In this document: piece by piece, positions 1 to 11,489 of the stretch
Layout: every line of letters begins with the position of its first letter
How positions within the stretch are numbered: position 1 is the stretch's first letter
Assembly (NCBI GenBank): GCA_001692895.1
Contig: KV748195.1
Coordinates: forward strand, 2,170,001-2,234,000
Origin: Cenococcum geophilum 1.58
Taxonomy: Eukaryota; Ascomycota; Dothideomycetes; Gloniales; Gloniaceae
Length of the DNA: 64,000 bases
Direction of reading: 5' to 3'
The notes under the pieces: model-generated
Database searches by the model: none
What the model saw: the letters and a program-made list of their open reading frames with translations, nothing else
What the model was told of the DNA's origin: nothing
Position numbers and translations under genes: made by a program

Positions 1-3000
1 ATTTAGTAGCTAGCTATGCGGCTAGTCCTGCTATAGGTCTAGTAAATATTTAGTCTATGTATAGCAACCCCTATATATAGGCCCTTAACAATTAAGGAGC
101 TTACTTTTCTTATGGTTAGAAAGGCTACTATATAAAGGATTGCCTGATGAGCGTAGAAGCGGACGAGGTTATATTAATTTAAGAGGATAGCGTAGAGTTA
201 GAAAAAGAGGAACCCTAGAGAAAGACTCCTCTTTAGGATTAAAAGGGATTAATATATTGTATATTAATTTAGGTTAGCTAGTTAGTAAAAAAAGCTACAC
301 TATCCCTTATACTTTATTCTGTAATAAATATTAAGTTTTAACCTCTACTTTAGCTAACTTTAAAGCAAATGCCTTTACCTTAATAGATACCTAGTATACT
401 ATAAAGCTGGCTAACTTTTTAAATATATTTATTAAAGAACTACCTAAACTAATTCCTATTTATGGGTATAACGGGCGGATAGGACTACCTATTACGACTA
501 TCTTATAGATTTACCTTTATATTAATAAATAAAGGCAGTATAATATCCCTTTCCTTATTATGGACCTAGGAAGCTATAATATAATCTTAAAAAGAAAATG
601 GCTAGCCTATTTAGGCTTATAGCTTAACGTACGGAGTAGGCGGCTTATCTAGCCTAAAACCCTACCCTTAACCCCTTCTTTTATAAAAGAAATTATAATT
701 ATAATAGAAAACCTTATACGGCCCTAGATTAATACTATTTACTAAATAGATGCTATGCGTAGGGACTAGGCCTTTAAGAAAGATATATAGCTTAACCCGT
801 ACCGGATCTATATACTACGCCGCTCCTAGACTAACTATACTATACCATCCGTATTAGAGACCTAGGAAGCTAGTAATAACCTAGCTAAGCTAACTATAGA
901 GGACTTAGGCCCTATAAAGCTATAAAGGAAAGCTAGAAATATTAGACGCTATACTAAACTAATAGATAGGGAAGACAACTTACGGAAAATGGAATGTAAG
1001 CTAAGGAAGACTATAAACCTTATACCTCCAAATATAACCTAATGGATATCTATAAAGAAACCAATAAACCTTCTACTAGTTAACGTCTGCTGTATTAGTG
1101 CCGTAGGATTCTATTAGAACTTAGTTCAGCTTAATACTATCGCCTTTGTAAGTAGCTTATATAAGATTAATCGAATAATTAAGGAAAAGAAAGGTAAGCT
1201 TAGCGAATAAGAAAGCAAGCTTATAGATAAGGAACTAGTAGACTAAAAGCTGCCATATTAACACCAGAAATTTAAGGACGTATTCTCTAAAGTAGCGTCT
1301 AATATACTTCTACCCCACCGACTATATAACTATAAGATTAAGATTAAACAGGGCAAGGAAAATACCCTTAGCTTTAGCCCCCTCTATAAGCAGTTTATTA
1401 CCAAATTGTAGGCTATAAAGTAATATCTTATTAATAACCTAAATAAGGGCTTTATTAAGCCTAGCTAAGCCCCTTTTACCTTGCCTATTCTCTTTATTAA
1501 AAAGCTAAATAAAGGACTCCGCTTCTATATTAACTACTATAAGCTAAATAATATAACCCGCAAGGACCGCTATCCGCTACCCCTACTTAATAAGACTCTG
1601 GCCTAGATAGGTAGAGCTAAGGTCTTTATAAAGCTTAATATCCGCTAGGCCTTTTACTAAATTAGGATAAACCCTAGGTCTAAAGATCTTATTATATTTT
1701 AGACCTATTACAGAATGTATAAACATAAAGTACTCCCTTTTAGACTAATTAACGGACTAGCTACGTACTAGCGGTATATAAACGATATACTCTTTAACTA
1801 CCTTAACGACTTCTATATAGCCTATTTAGATAATATTATAATCTACTTTAAGAATAAGCTAGAATACAAGGAGTATGTCTATAAAGTCCTATAACGGCTC
1901 CGCGAGGCTAGCCTCTAGGTTAATATTAAGAAGTTAGAGTTTAGTGTTAAGCGTATAAAGTACCTAAGTTTTATTATTAGTATAAACGGAATTAAAGCTA
2001 ACCTAGAGAAAATGGCTATAATTAACTAATAGGCACCCCTACGGACTATAAAGGGGGAATAATTATTTTCAGGTTTTTATAACTTCTACTAACGCTTTAT
2101 TAAGAACTATAGTAGAATCGCCTAGCCTCTTAACCGTCTTACTAGAAAAAACTAGCCCTTTTACTTTAACGCTATATATAGGCAGGCCTTTAATAAGCTT
2201 AAAAAACGGCTAGTATCGGCTCCCCTACTTACCTATTTTAACCTAGAACGGCCCTTAATGCTAGAAACTAATACCTTAGACGGCGTAATAGCTGGTATTT
2301 TTTCCTAAAAGTAACTGGATAAAGAATAGCACCCTATTGCATACTATTTAAAAACTATAATAGATACTAAGCTAAACTACCACATCTATAATAAAGAAAT
2401 GCTAGCTATTATCTCTAGCTTTTAGCACTAGTATATATAGCTAGAGGGAACCCCTAAGCCTATTAAGGTAGTTTTAAACTATAAGGCCTTAAAATACTTT
2501 ATAATAACTAAGGCCCTTATAGCCTAGTAGGTACGCTAGGCGGATGCCCTATCTTAGTTTAACTTCTTAATTATATATAAACTAGGCGCTATAAACCGTA
2601 TAGACGCTTTTATAAGGCGTAAATAAAACCTAGATAACTAGACGGCTATAAAGATCTTATTACGGACCTAGGCGCTACTATAACTAAAATACCTTAACCC
2701 TTAAATACGGGCAGAACTAAGCACGGACTCCTTAGGCGCTAAGATATATCCTATTAACTTCTCTAAACTTAACCTTATTAATAAACTACTATAGGCTAAC
2801 TAAACGACCCCCTCTCTATAGAAGTACCGTAAAAAGGTAAAGAATATTACTAGCCTATTATCCCTTAAAAACGGACTACTTAAGTATTAGAAACAGCTAA
2901 TAGTAGCTAAGAAATAAAACTTATAGACCTAGCTTATTACTAAAGCTTATATCTAGGTCTTTATAGCCTACCCTAAAAAAAAATAAAACCTATAAGATTA

Positions 3001-4365
3001 TTAATAACCGCTACTACTAGCCTAAAATAGTTATAGATATTAACCGCTATATATAGAACTGTAATGACTATTATAAATCTATAATTCTATAAGATAAAAC
3101 CCTAGGATTATTAAAGCTACTTTTAATACTAGAACGCCCCTAATAGTATATCTTTATAGACTTCTATAAACTACCTATAAACTATAACGGATATAATATA
3201 GTTATAATCCTAGTTAACTACTTTAGTAAGCGCCCGTTTTTAATCCCCTATTATAAAAATATTAATGCTAAAAAGGCGGCCTAACTATATATCTACTACG
3301 TCTACTAAATTTATAGACTACTAGATACTATTATATCCGATTATAAACCGTAATTTATTTTAGCTTTCTAGAATAAGTTTACCTAAATCTTAGGTATTAA
3401 GCTAAAGCTTTTTACTATATACCACCCCTATATAGATAGTTAGACGGAAATTATAAATTAATACTTAGACTAAAGACTTTAGCCCTTTATTAACTACTTC
3501 TAAGATAACTAAGCTAAACTACTACCCCTAATAGACTACGCCTAAGCGACCCTACCTTATAACTCTATAGGATTTACCCCTATCTAGCTAGAAATAGGCT
3601 ACTTACCCCATATAAGCTTTAACTGGGAAAAACTAAAAGAACCCTAGACTGTACGCGAAAAACTATTTTATAAGGAAGCCCAGCAGTACGCCAAGCGCTT
3701 AAAAAAAATCCTAGATGGTAGCCTATACGAATCTAGAAAAGGCCTAGATATTAATATAATAGTAGGCGAATAAGCATAGGCGAGAGCCTAACTTTACCGT
3801 AAGAGATATAGTCTAGGTTATAATAAAGAACTAAAAAATGGAACGACCTAGCCGTAAACTAGACTATTAGATAGCGAGACTGTATAAGGTTTTTAAAAAG
3901 ATAGGCAACTTATATAAAGTAAACCTCCTAGATTTAATTAAGGTTTACCCTATTTTTTCTTTAGATAAACTATAGAAAGCTATAAATAACCTATTACCTA
4001 GATAAAAGAATAAACCTCCCCTACCAATTTAAGTTAATGGTAACAATAAATAAAAAATTAAAGAAATACTGGCCTATAAGCTTATAAGGGGAACGATAAA
4101 ATATCGTGTTAGTTAGAAAGGGTACAACCTAAACCCCACTTAGCACCCTATATAGAACTTTATAAGTAGTCCCTGTAAGCTTTAGAAGTTCTATAGTTGT
4201 TACCCTAATAAACCCAGACCCCTAAAGTACCTTAATAAGTAAATAGAGTGCTAAAATAGCGAAGATAATAAGCTGCCTATTAAGCATAAAGATAAAAATA
4301 CCCTATAGATATAATTTAAACGTATAAAGCCTAAGGGCAGGCTTTCTTAAAGGGGGGGGGGGTAA
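1..4365 (+). mobile_element. Gypsy-A copy 1, internal region (5' end outside window), RIP-degraded gag-pol
   Basis: Aligns base for base with 44439-48797 of the full-length Gypsy-A copy, starting late in gag. Order along the strand: gag zinc-knuckle region near 80-140, protease near 370-420, reverse transcriptase about 1390-1920, RNase H about 2230-2620, integrase about 2940-3560, chromodomain about 4050-4250. The RT active site at 1823-1834 reads YLDN where YLDD is expected. Nearly every Gln or Trp codon of the better copy is TAA or TAG here, and most differences are transitions, so the copy is heavily RIPped and inactive. A G-rich polypurine tract at about 4350-4365 immediately precedes the LTR. 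The 5' LTR and most of gag lie beyond the left edge. Confidence 0.9.
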
Positions 4366-4643
4366 TATTACGGCGCTGGTAGAAACTGGTAGATTGTAGC
4401 TAATAGATATTAGTAGATTATAGCGGATAGTTATAGACAGTCGTAAATAGTTGCAGATAGTTTTATACAGTTTTAGATAATTGCTATTATGTGACTAGAG
4501 GATTGTATATAACGTTAAGCGACGCCACCCTCTATCTCTTTTCCTTTCTTTAGCTTTAGATCCTTGTTTATAGACAATCCAATTATATAGGCTTGCGCGA
4601 CCCTTCTACTATACTCGTGCCTTAATTAACTAAGTCGCTAACA
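4366..4643 (+). repeat. 3' LTR of Gypsy-A copy 1 (278 bp)
   Basis: Begins TATTACGGCGCTGG (TG to TA by RIP) right after the polypurine tract and ends GTCGCTAACA. The last ~130 bp (AGCTTTAGATCC, GGCTTGCGCG, TAAGTCGCTAACA) match the Gypsy-A LTRs at 43133 and 48798. The upstream U3 part is longer and unrelated in detail, with a degenerate (TAGATAGT)-like repeat, so this is a different LTR subfamily attached to the same internal region. Confidence 0.85.
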
Positions 4644-4949
4644 GGCTAGCCTTGCGGAGCCGTTATATAACTTTATAAATATACTCCTTATATTCTAGCT
4701 TATTCTTAAAGTAAATTATAATATTATCTAAATAGGCTGTATAGAAGTTGTTAAGGTAGTTAAAGAGTATATTGTTTATATACCGCTAGTATATAGCTAG
4801 TCTGTTAGTTAATCTAAAAGGAAGTACCTTATATTTATACATTTTATAATAGGTTTAAAATATAATAAAATCTTTAAACCTAGGGTTTATTTTAATTTAG
4901 TAGAAGGCCTAGCGGATATTAAGCTTTATAAAGACCTCAGCTTTACTTA
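4644..4949 (-). pseudogene. Gypsy-A reverse transcriptase fragment, minus strand
   Basis: The reverse complement matches the RT core of Gypsy-A (about 46030-46350 and 1600-1910). It includes the palm motif at 4723-4734, again YLDN. It is cut on the left by insertion of Gypsy-A copy 1 and on the right by the LTR-like end of Gypsy-C. It is therefore the oldest recognisable layer at this end of the window. Only the RT core survives; the rest of this copy was not found next to it. Confidence 0.8.
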
Positions 4950-5136
4950 TATTACAATACTACAATAAAGTAGATTAAATAACTATGTTATAGTATAAAG
5001 AGAGGAAGAAGGTAGAAAGGGGGTATTGTATATAAATAGTAGTGCCGGCCGCTAAGGCACTAGTAGTAGGCTAGCTAATAGTAGGAAATAGTATAGGATA
5101 GTATAAAATAGTATACGTTAGGTTATTGCCGTAATA
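4950..5136 (-). repeat. Probable 3' LTR of Gypsy-C (187 bp)
   Basis: The block ends in GCCGTAATA and is followed by a C-rich tract (CTCTTTTCCCCT, 5140-5151) that on the minus strand is a polypurine tract, as expected at the 3' end of a minus-strand LTR element. Its left edge is where Gypsy-A similarity stops. It contains a GC-rich hairpin (GTGCCGGCCGCTAAGGCAC, about 5041-5059) and a TATATAAA box. No partner LTR was found in the window, so the boundaries are inferred. Confidence 0.45.
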
Positions 5137-8100
5137 GTACTCTTTTCCCCTAGATAGTTTAGTCCCTAAACTAAATAAATAACTCTAAAATAGGTAGTAT
5201 ATAGGGTCGTCTAATTTTTACCATAAAGATATTAGTTCCGCTTACCGCCCTTAACTAAGCTAATAGCGATTTTCTATACCGGGCATAGAAAATCCTAATT
5301 AGTTAGTTTAGTAAGTAAGGTTAGTAGAACTCTATACCGCTACCTAAATTAATCCGCGTAGCGTTTCTTAGCAAGAATCTAGCTAATTAGATAACTTTAA
5401 CCACTAGTTAAAGTTTTATAACATTTTAACCACCACAAATTTTAATATAGTAGTCGGCTATAACCTTAGCGTGGCTTTTTCTTATCTTATACCTAGTTTA
5501 GGGGTCCTAGCTTCTTAGGGTATTGCTTATAAAAGCGCTATATAGCTTGTTTACAACCCTTTAGGTCTTTTTTTAGTTACTAGGTTATATCCTTATAATA
5601 TTTCTATTTAATCTTATAACTTAGGCCTTAGGGGTCTTTATTATATATATTAAGGATTTTCTTAAACTTTTATTTATCTTCTATATTACTATTATTATCT
5701 CTCTTTACTACCTATCCTTATATATTACGGCGCTCTATAGTATTAATATTTGCTTAGCTAAGGATCTTTTTAGTAGCCTAAAGGCGGACCTTATATATAT
5801 AGAAGGATTTATTTACTTAGATATAGTCTAGGAGGTTTACTATAACTACCCTTTAATATACTGCAAGTATAGGGTATAGGCCGTCCTATTTATCGTCCTA
5901 TTTCTTCTTAGGTCTATTTATCTTTATATTTTCTAAGCTAACTATAACTATATNNCCTTNNTANAATAACNCGCTCTNNTCCCTANNGGTATTAGNATTA
6001 TCTTTATAGCGTTACTATAAAATCCGGGCTAGGGCCTTAAGCTATATTAATATCCGCTTAAAGCGGTTGGCTATAGAGTCTACGTAAAAGAACTCCTTCT
6101 TTACTTATACTAATAGTGTTAGTAAGTAGGGGCTAGTAGGCTTAATTCTGAGGCGAGGGTTAAAGCTATAGTTTACAAAAAATAGGGAAATGCCTATACT
6201 CTTATTAATTTAGTTATTTGTAGTAAACTTAGTAAGTAGTAGATAGTTAACCTAGTTATTTTATATAAAGCTAACAAAAGTACAGAGGTACTTATTTATA
6301 GTAGCGTTAATAATTTTAGTTTAGCCGTCTATTTTTAGGTACTAGGCTAAGCTTAGTTTTAAGGTTATCTTAAGGCGTTTACTTAATCGTTACTAGAAGT
6401 CGCTAATAAATTATATACCGTAATTAGAGATAATTGTACTTAGTATACTATAGAGCTTATATACGTTATTAATAAAGCCGTTAACTAGCTCCTTTATTAA
6501 AAGTCCTATTACTAAAATAAAGTATTATGTTTTAGTTAGGCGGTCTATAATAATAAGGATATATTTATATACCTTACTATAGCGTTAGTATACTAGTAGC
6601 GTTATAATATAGTTAATTAAAATATTGGTTTATAGGCGAGCGGGTAGTTTTAGTAGCTTTAAAAAACTAGGTAAAGTAGAATAGGGGGTCTTAATATAAA
6701 AGTATAGGGCATAGTTTTTAACGAAGGTAGCTATAAATTAGGAGATTTCTAGCTACTAGTATGTTTGGTTTAAGAGGTTAAGGGTTTTAACCTAGCTAGG
6801 GTAATTAGCGGGGCCGCTACTATAAGAGTAATAAATAACTTTTAGGTAAAGGTCTAGGGCGTTAGGAATAAAGAGACGTTAGCGGAAGTAGATCTGTTTG
6901 TTAATAATACTATATTCTAACTTATTATAATAGAGTAACTTCCTAATCTTCTTTAGCTATTAGTGAGCTTTATAATTATATAGGGCCGCCACTATATCTT
7001 TTATATGTTTATTTTCCCAGTATTCTAACTAGATTAACTTATCTAGTAACCTTTTAGCTATTTTAGGGTTTAGAGCGGCTATAAACTTTATATTATTATA
7101 GTTATAGGACTTATATAGTAATTCTTTTAAGATTATAAAGTTAACTTTCTAGGGCGGTATAATAACTTAGGGCATGTTCGGTTGCAGCTCCATATTGTAA
7201 CGGAAATGGAGCTCAAATATGAATATGAGGGTGTTGTTCGGTAAATCTGACGACTTTTGAATATGGAGCTCCTCCATATCGGTAAGCGCGTCAAATTTGC
7301 AAGCTATACTATATACAGTAGTTGTAATGAGGTTCTTGGCACCGTTTCAATATAGAGCTTCGAGCTCCGGTTCCATATTCCATATTAATCTGGAGCCCTT
7401 GTATACGCGCCAAAGTAACGACTTCTTATAATATGGCGACTCCAAACACCCTAATGGCGATACTACCGTTGCATTTATATACCTTATATAATATTATTAT
7501 TCTAGCCTTCGTGATCACGATAAGCTTGTTTTAAGGCGTCGCGGGCATTATTATAGCTCTACTACAGCTCCTACGGGAGGCGGGCAAAGATGTAGAAAAC
7601 GTCAATTGCAGAGAGGGCGTTGGTTGAGGAGGAGGCTCTATTGCTACACTAAAGTAGGGAGTCGCGATAGAGGCCTGGTGGCAGAGAGGGGCTCATTCGA
7701 ATTACTCACCAACGTTAAATATGGAGCCTCATTCTGGAGCTGCAACCGAACAATCGACTCAATTACAGATTCAAATAAGCTACGGTGGTAGCCGCCACTA
7801 ATTACAAAACGGGCGACACTAAAAGGCGCACGGATTGAACAGATTATGATATGGAGGCGATTTGCAACCGAACGTGCCCTTAGGCTTAGTAGCGGAGGCC
7901 TTTATTATTAGTATCCTTAGGCCTTATTTCTAATAGCTAGCTTAAGGCGTTAGGGAGCGTAGCTTTACTATTAGGTCTATATATAATTATAAAGTTAAAC
8001 TATAAAAGGAACTTTACTTACTAGACTTGGCGCTAATTTAGCTACTTAGTAGTTATAAACGTTTGTAGGTTTTTATAGTCGGTAATAATTTTAAACAGCT

Positions 8101-8323
8101 CCTTAGTCCCTTATAGCTTAAAAAGCTATTCCTCTAAAGCCTTAATAATAGTTAAGAGTTCTTTATTATAGATCTTATAGTTATACTTTAGCGTAGAGTG
8201 ATTTATAGAGAAGAATGCAACCAGTTTTAATTTACCGTTATTATTATACTGGGAAAGGACTCTATTAGAAGCCTAATTTAATACGTTTATCTTTACTACT
8301 ATTTTCTTTATATAGTTATAGTA
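5137..8323 (-). pseudogene. Gypsy-C pol relic: integrase to RNase H, RIP-degraded
   Basis: Read on the minus strand, this is the 3' half of a Ty3/Gypsy pol. RNase H is clearest at about 8130-8323 (a KELL motif with the usual upstream NY.IY context). Integrase and its C-terminal part follow leftward to about 5860, then a non-coding 3' region. Stops occur at Gln and Trp positions throughout. A run of ambiguous bases lies at about 5955-5996. The unit is interrupted by the MITE at 7170-7879 and by the insertion at 8324. The frame resumes at 9638 and 18678, showing that these are pieces of a single element. The 23-bp palindrome described under findings lies at 5393-5415. Confidence 0.75.
7170..7879. 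mobile_element. PIF/Harbinger-like MITE (710 bp)
   Basis: Terminal inverted repeats GGGCATGTTCGGTTGCA and, at the other end read inward, GGGCACGTTCGGTTGCA, extended by CTCCATAT after a short spacer. It is flanked on both sides by TTA (7167-7169 and 7880-7882), the TWA target duplication typical of PIF/Harbinger. There is no transposase frame; the 61-codon open frame inside is too short and unlike any known family, so the element is non-autonomous. Base composition is normal, with CpA and TpG intact, unlike the RIPped Gypsy-C around it. An extra inverted copy of the terminal sequence lies inside at about 7717-7753. Confidence 0.85.
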
Positions 8324-9625
8324 TTTTTTTTATTATCCATTGTATTATACTACGTACAATACTGCGCATGCAGCCTCTAGGCTATGGCGCTATAGTCCTA
8401 TATACATGAATCCCTTAGGGCAGCTTAACATATACTAGTAACTAAGTGGACACTCTAGCCCGTTTTAGATGCTAGGGGAGTTTTATCCTGGTATTTTGCT
8501 CTCTAATATTTAGTTTACACCAAGGAAATAAAGAAATCCTAACTCTTTTATCTATTTCTACTATATTCTACCATTCCTAGAGTAGAAAAAGCGCTCTAAA
8601 AGATAGATTTAGTAACATTTTTGCATATAAAAACAAAGGGCTTTATATAGTTTGCCAGCTTAGAGATAACTACCAGTTATTCCTATACGACTTTTTTTGG
8701 TAATATAACCTATTTCTTCTCCTTGCTTAAGAATAGGTAGGGAATTAGTAATTAATAGCTACTCTCCCCAAAAGTAGGCTATTAATCCTAGATTTATGTT
8801 CTAGAAAACGGGTATTTTATAAGGGCAAACCTTGCTACATAAACCCACCCTAGAAGGAAAAATTTTCACAACGTTATCTTATATAGGTTATAAACACCAA
8901 TTCGCCTATACACCTTATATTTTACATACTAAAGTAACACGGGCCGGCCCCCTTTCCCCCCTGCTGTAGCTACCCTATCTGCGCATCTGCGGTACGCCTA
9001 TAGTGCGGTGTTGTATAGTATATTGTAGCGGTAGTAGTGGTGGTTGTAGTAGAGGTTGTCCGTAGCGCGATGGCCGTAGACAGGTTACGGAGGTTGTCTG
9101 CAGCGCGACGGCTGTAGATAGGTTGTGGTAGAGGTCGTCTATAGCTCGATGGCCGTAAACAGGTTGTGGAAGAGGTCGTCTGCAGCTCGATGGCCGTAGA
9201 CAGGTTGCGGTAGAGGTCGTCCGCAGCGCGATGGTTGTAGACAGGTTGCGGTAGAGGTCTGCAGCGCGATGGCCGTAGACAGGTTGCGGTGGAGGTCGTC
9301 TGCAGCTCGATGGCTGTAGACAGGTGATGGTGGAGGTCGTCTGCAGCTCGATGGCTGTAGACAGGTGATGGTGGAGGTCGTCTGCNGCTCGATGGCTGTA
9401 GACAGGTGATGGTAGAGGTCGTCTGCAGCTCGATGGCTGTAGACAGGTTGCGGAGGTCGTCTGCAGCTTGATGGCTGCAGACTGGTTGTGGTAGAGATCG
9501 TCTGCAGCGTGATGGCTGTAGACTGGTTGTAGTAGAGTTTATGATGCGTCTGGTATTTGGCGTCTGGTGACGTGTCTTTAGGGGCTATATAGCCGGCGAC
9601 GCCATAGCGACGACGACGGAGGAGC
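8324..9625 (-). mobile_element. Non-autonomous non-LTR-type insertion with 5' minisatellite and A tail
   Basis: A 1,302-bp insertion in the RNase H region of Gypsy-C. It is flanked by a perfect 12-bp duplication ATAGTTATAGTA (8312-8323 and 9626-9637). Its left end starts with eight T (8324-8331), which is an A tail on the minus strand. A long target duplication plus an A tail are the marks of target-primed reverse transcription. On the minus strand the order is a short leader, about 12 units of a ~41-bp minisatellite, about 700 bp of unique sequence, then the A tail. No RT or endonuclease is recognisable. It could be a SINE/SVA-like element or a retrocopied transcript. It is little affected by RIP. 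Confidence 0.7.
9037..9540. repeat. Minisatellite, ~41-bp unit, about 12 copies
   Basis: Units begin GATGGCTGTAGACAGGT and end GTCTGCAGCTC. Lengths are 37-41 bp. Three neighbouring units (about 9310-9430) are near-identical, and units at both edges are more diverged. Unit lengths that are not multiples of three shift the frame repeatedly, so the minus-strand open frame across it (9139-9627) is not a conserved protein. One base (9386) is ambiguous. Confidence 0.9.
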
Positions 9626-9637
9626 ATAGTTATAGTA

Positions 9638-9765
9638 TGCTAGTACTGGTGCTAAGGTAAAGGCTCCCTTAAGGGCCTTAAACGATTTAGCTTATTCTAG
9701 TCCCTATAGCCATTTAATATCCTTCTTTAGGAGTTTTATTATAAGTATAGCGATGGCAGAGTAGC
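9638..9765 (-). pseudogene. Gypsy-C fragment: RT to RNase H connection
   Basis: On the minus strand this carries the conserved LLKKDIKWL segment that links RT to RNase H in Ty3/Gypsy pol, followed by the start of RNase H. RNase H then continues at 8323 across the non-LTR-type insertion. The other side joins 18678 across Gypsy-D, whose 5-bp duplication GTAGC is at 9761-9765 and 18673-18677. This confirms the order of insertions into Gypsy-C. Confidence 0.75.
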
Positions 9766-9980
9766 TGTGAGGGGATCTTGTAGACAGGGGGCTATAAGGA
9801 CACGATTGGAATAGGATAGATTGGTGAGAGAGACGAATCCTTGAGGAGGTAAGGCCTCTGGGATTGTGGAGACTATATACTACGGGCACGTGCCTCCGGC
9901 ACGTGACCGGCGACTATCCGAGGGGCGTCCGGGGGTTGTCCTGAGGGCAACCCGAGGTGTCCGCAATAATATCCCTTACA
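9766..9980 (-). repeat. Gypsy-D 3' LTR (215 bp)
   Basis: Pairs with 18458-18672. This copy is the less mutated: it keeps CACGTGCC and the GGCACGTGACC segment that reads GTATATAACC in the partner. The differences I could align are transitions. Confidence 0.9.
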
Positions 9981-11290
9981 TTGCCCCCCCCCTTCTTGCG
10001 GTTGGCCCCTAATCGCTATTACCTTACAGTAGGGAGATTATAAGGGCTTGTCCTAGAAGAGGTTCGGAGAGATATTAGAGAGGTGTTGGCATGCCGCTAT
10101 ATATTATCTATCTATCTAACCCCTGTTTTAAACTCCTAAAAAACCTTAATAAGGAAAAAATATAACTAGAGAAAAGACGCGAGGATTGCTAGGAGACCTA
10201 TTAGAAGCCTACTAGAAGCATACCGGTGACTACCTAGGCTAACATAGGGATTTTTATATAACTCTGCTTCTAAGCCTTTATACCAGTCTGCAATTAATTA
10301 CAAGTATTATAGGTAATTTAGTATTCCAGTATAGTTCCGTAGAACCTTTGGTATAGGATTTAACGTACAGAGCCTTAGCTTACCGTCGTCTTTAACTATT
10401 AAGATGTGGTCTATAATCCTTTTCTTATAATCCCCTACGTTACTAACACATTACTTCCGCATTTGCCCTTAGGTTATTAGATACGGTTAAGGTATTAATT
10501 AGTTAATTAAAGAGACTTATCTCTTAAGATTTAGTATATATAGTTTTAAATCTAGTGGTCCTGTGCCGTATATTTGGCGTAGCTCTACTACCTAGCAAAT
10601 AGGGACATTTTGCGATAGTAATTATAGCTATTATATAATTGTTAAGAACGTTTATAACGTTATTCTTTAATACTGTGGTATTATTTTAGGTCTAATTTAA
10701 CCTATATACGTCTTTGATTTAACGTTTTAATTGCCTTCCCCCGGCCGCGTAGTTAGTTTTTATAAGGAAGTGATGGTTAAATAACTTATACGCGTGTTTT
10801 CTTTCTTCTAAATAGCGCTATTATAACGGAGTTATATTAGCAAGGTTGCGGTTATTTACTAAAAGGGTATTAGAAGGTAAAGTATAAAGACACCTTGCTT
10901 ATCGAGCTGCTCCTTTTCTTAAACACCTTACTTCTCGCCATTAACCGTCGTCTAATTTTGGACGTATCTTTAATATATTATTAAGATTTTCTTTTTTATT
11001 ATTAATAATTTAATATGCCTCTTCGTTCTCCTACTAACTGCTCTTTTAAGTAAATTCCATAGCGTATCCTGGCCCTACCTTTATATATAGAACCCTAACC
11101 CCCGCTAACCCGCAACTAGTGCTAGTCCTACCTAAATAATTTTGCCTGCACGTCTTTAAAAGACTAGAAATCTAATAACAGGATTCTGGAGGCTTGTAAT
11201 AAGACGCACTACGTCAGATCTAATACCTTTAGTTTTTGTAATTAATGCATACGTACTAAGAGCGGCAGTTACGTTAAGGTGAGTTTTTCT
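9981..11290 (-). pseudogene. Coding-like trace of unknown function in the 3' extension of Gypsy-D
   Basis: After the polypurine tract (9984-9992), one minus-strand frame from about 11290 down to 10190 reads as a charged, protein-like sequence. It is interrupted almost only by TAA/TAG at likely Gln positions. A clear stretch near 10300-10450 contains DYKKRIIDH and KDDGKLRL. I do not recognise the family. It may be an extra ORF of Gypsy-D downstream of pol, or part of an older insertion. In RIPped DNA the antisense strand also lacks stops, so strand assignment rests on amino-acid character and stop density and is uncertain. Confidence 0.35.
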
Positions 11291-11489
11291 ATCCTTAATA
11301 GATTTCTATTGCTGACTTTAAGCTTTAATAATAGCCTGGGCCTAAGTAGCGACGTTTCTTTAATGTCCTTAACTACTACATCGCCCGGGCTCTCTCTTAT
11401 TCTAGCGCAAATGCTAAATAACTTAGCCGAATTTAAGACTATGCTACGGCCATCTATACTGCCTATAATTTCTAATAAGCCAGCCAGCA

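Noticed and set aside
7606..7791. 61-codon open frame as a MITE-encoded protein
   Set aside because: Too short for a transposase and unlike any DDE domain; the element is non-autonomous.
9037..9540. CRISPR array
   Set aside because: Units are contiguous with no unique spacers, and the sequence is eukaryotic; it is a minisatellite.
9139..9627. 162-codon minus-strand open frame with repeated residues, as a repeat protein
   Set aside because: It runs through the minisatellite, whose unit lengths (37-41 bp) shift the frame from unit to unit, and it lies within an insertion with retroposition hallmarks. No conserved protein is implied.
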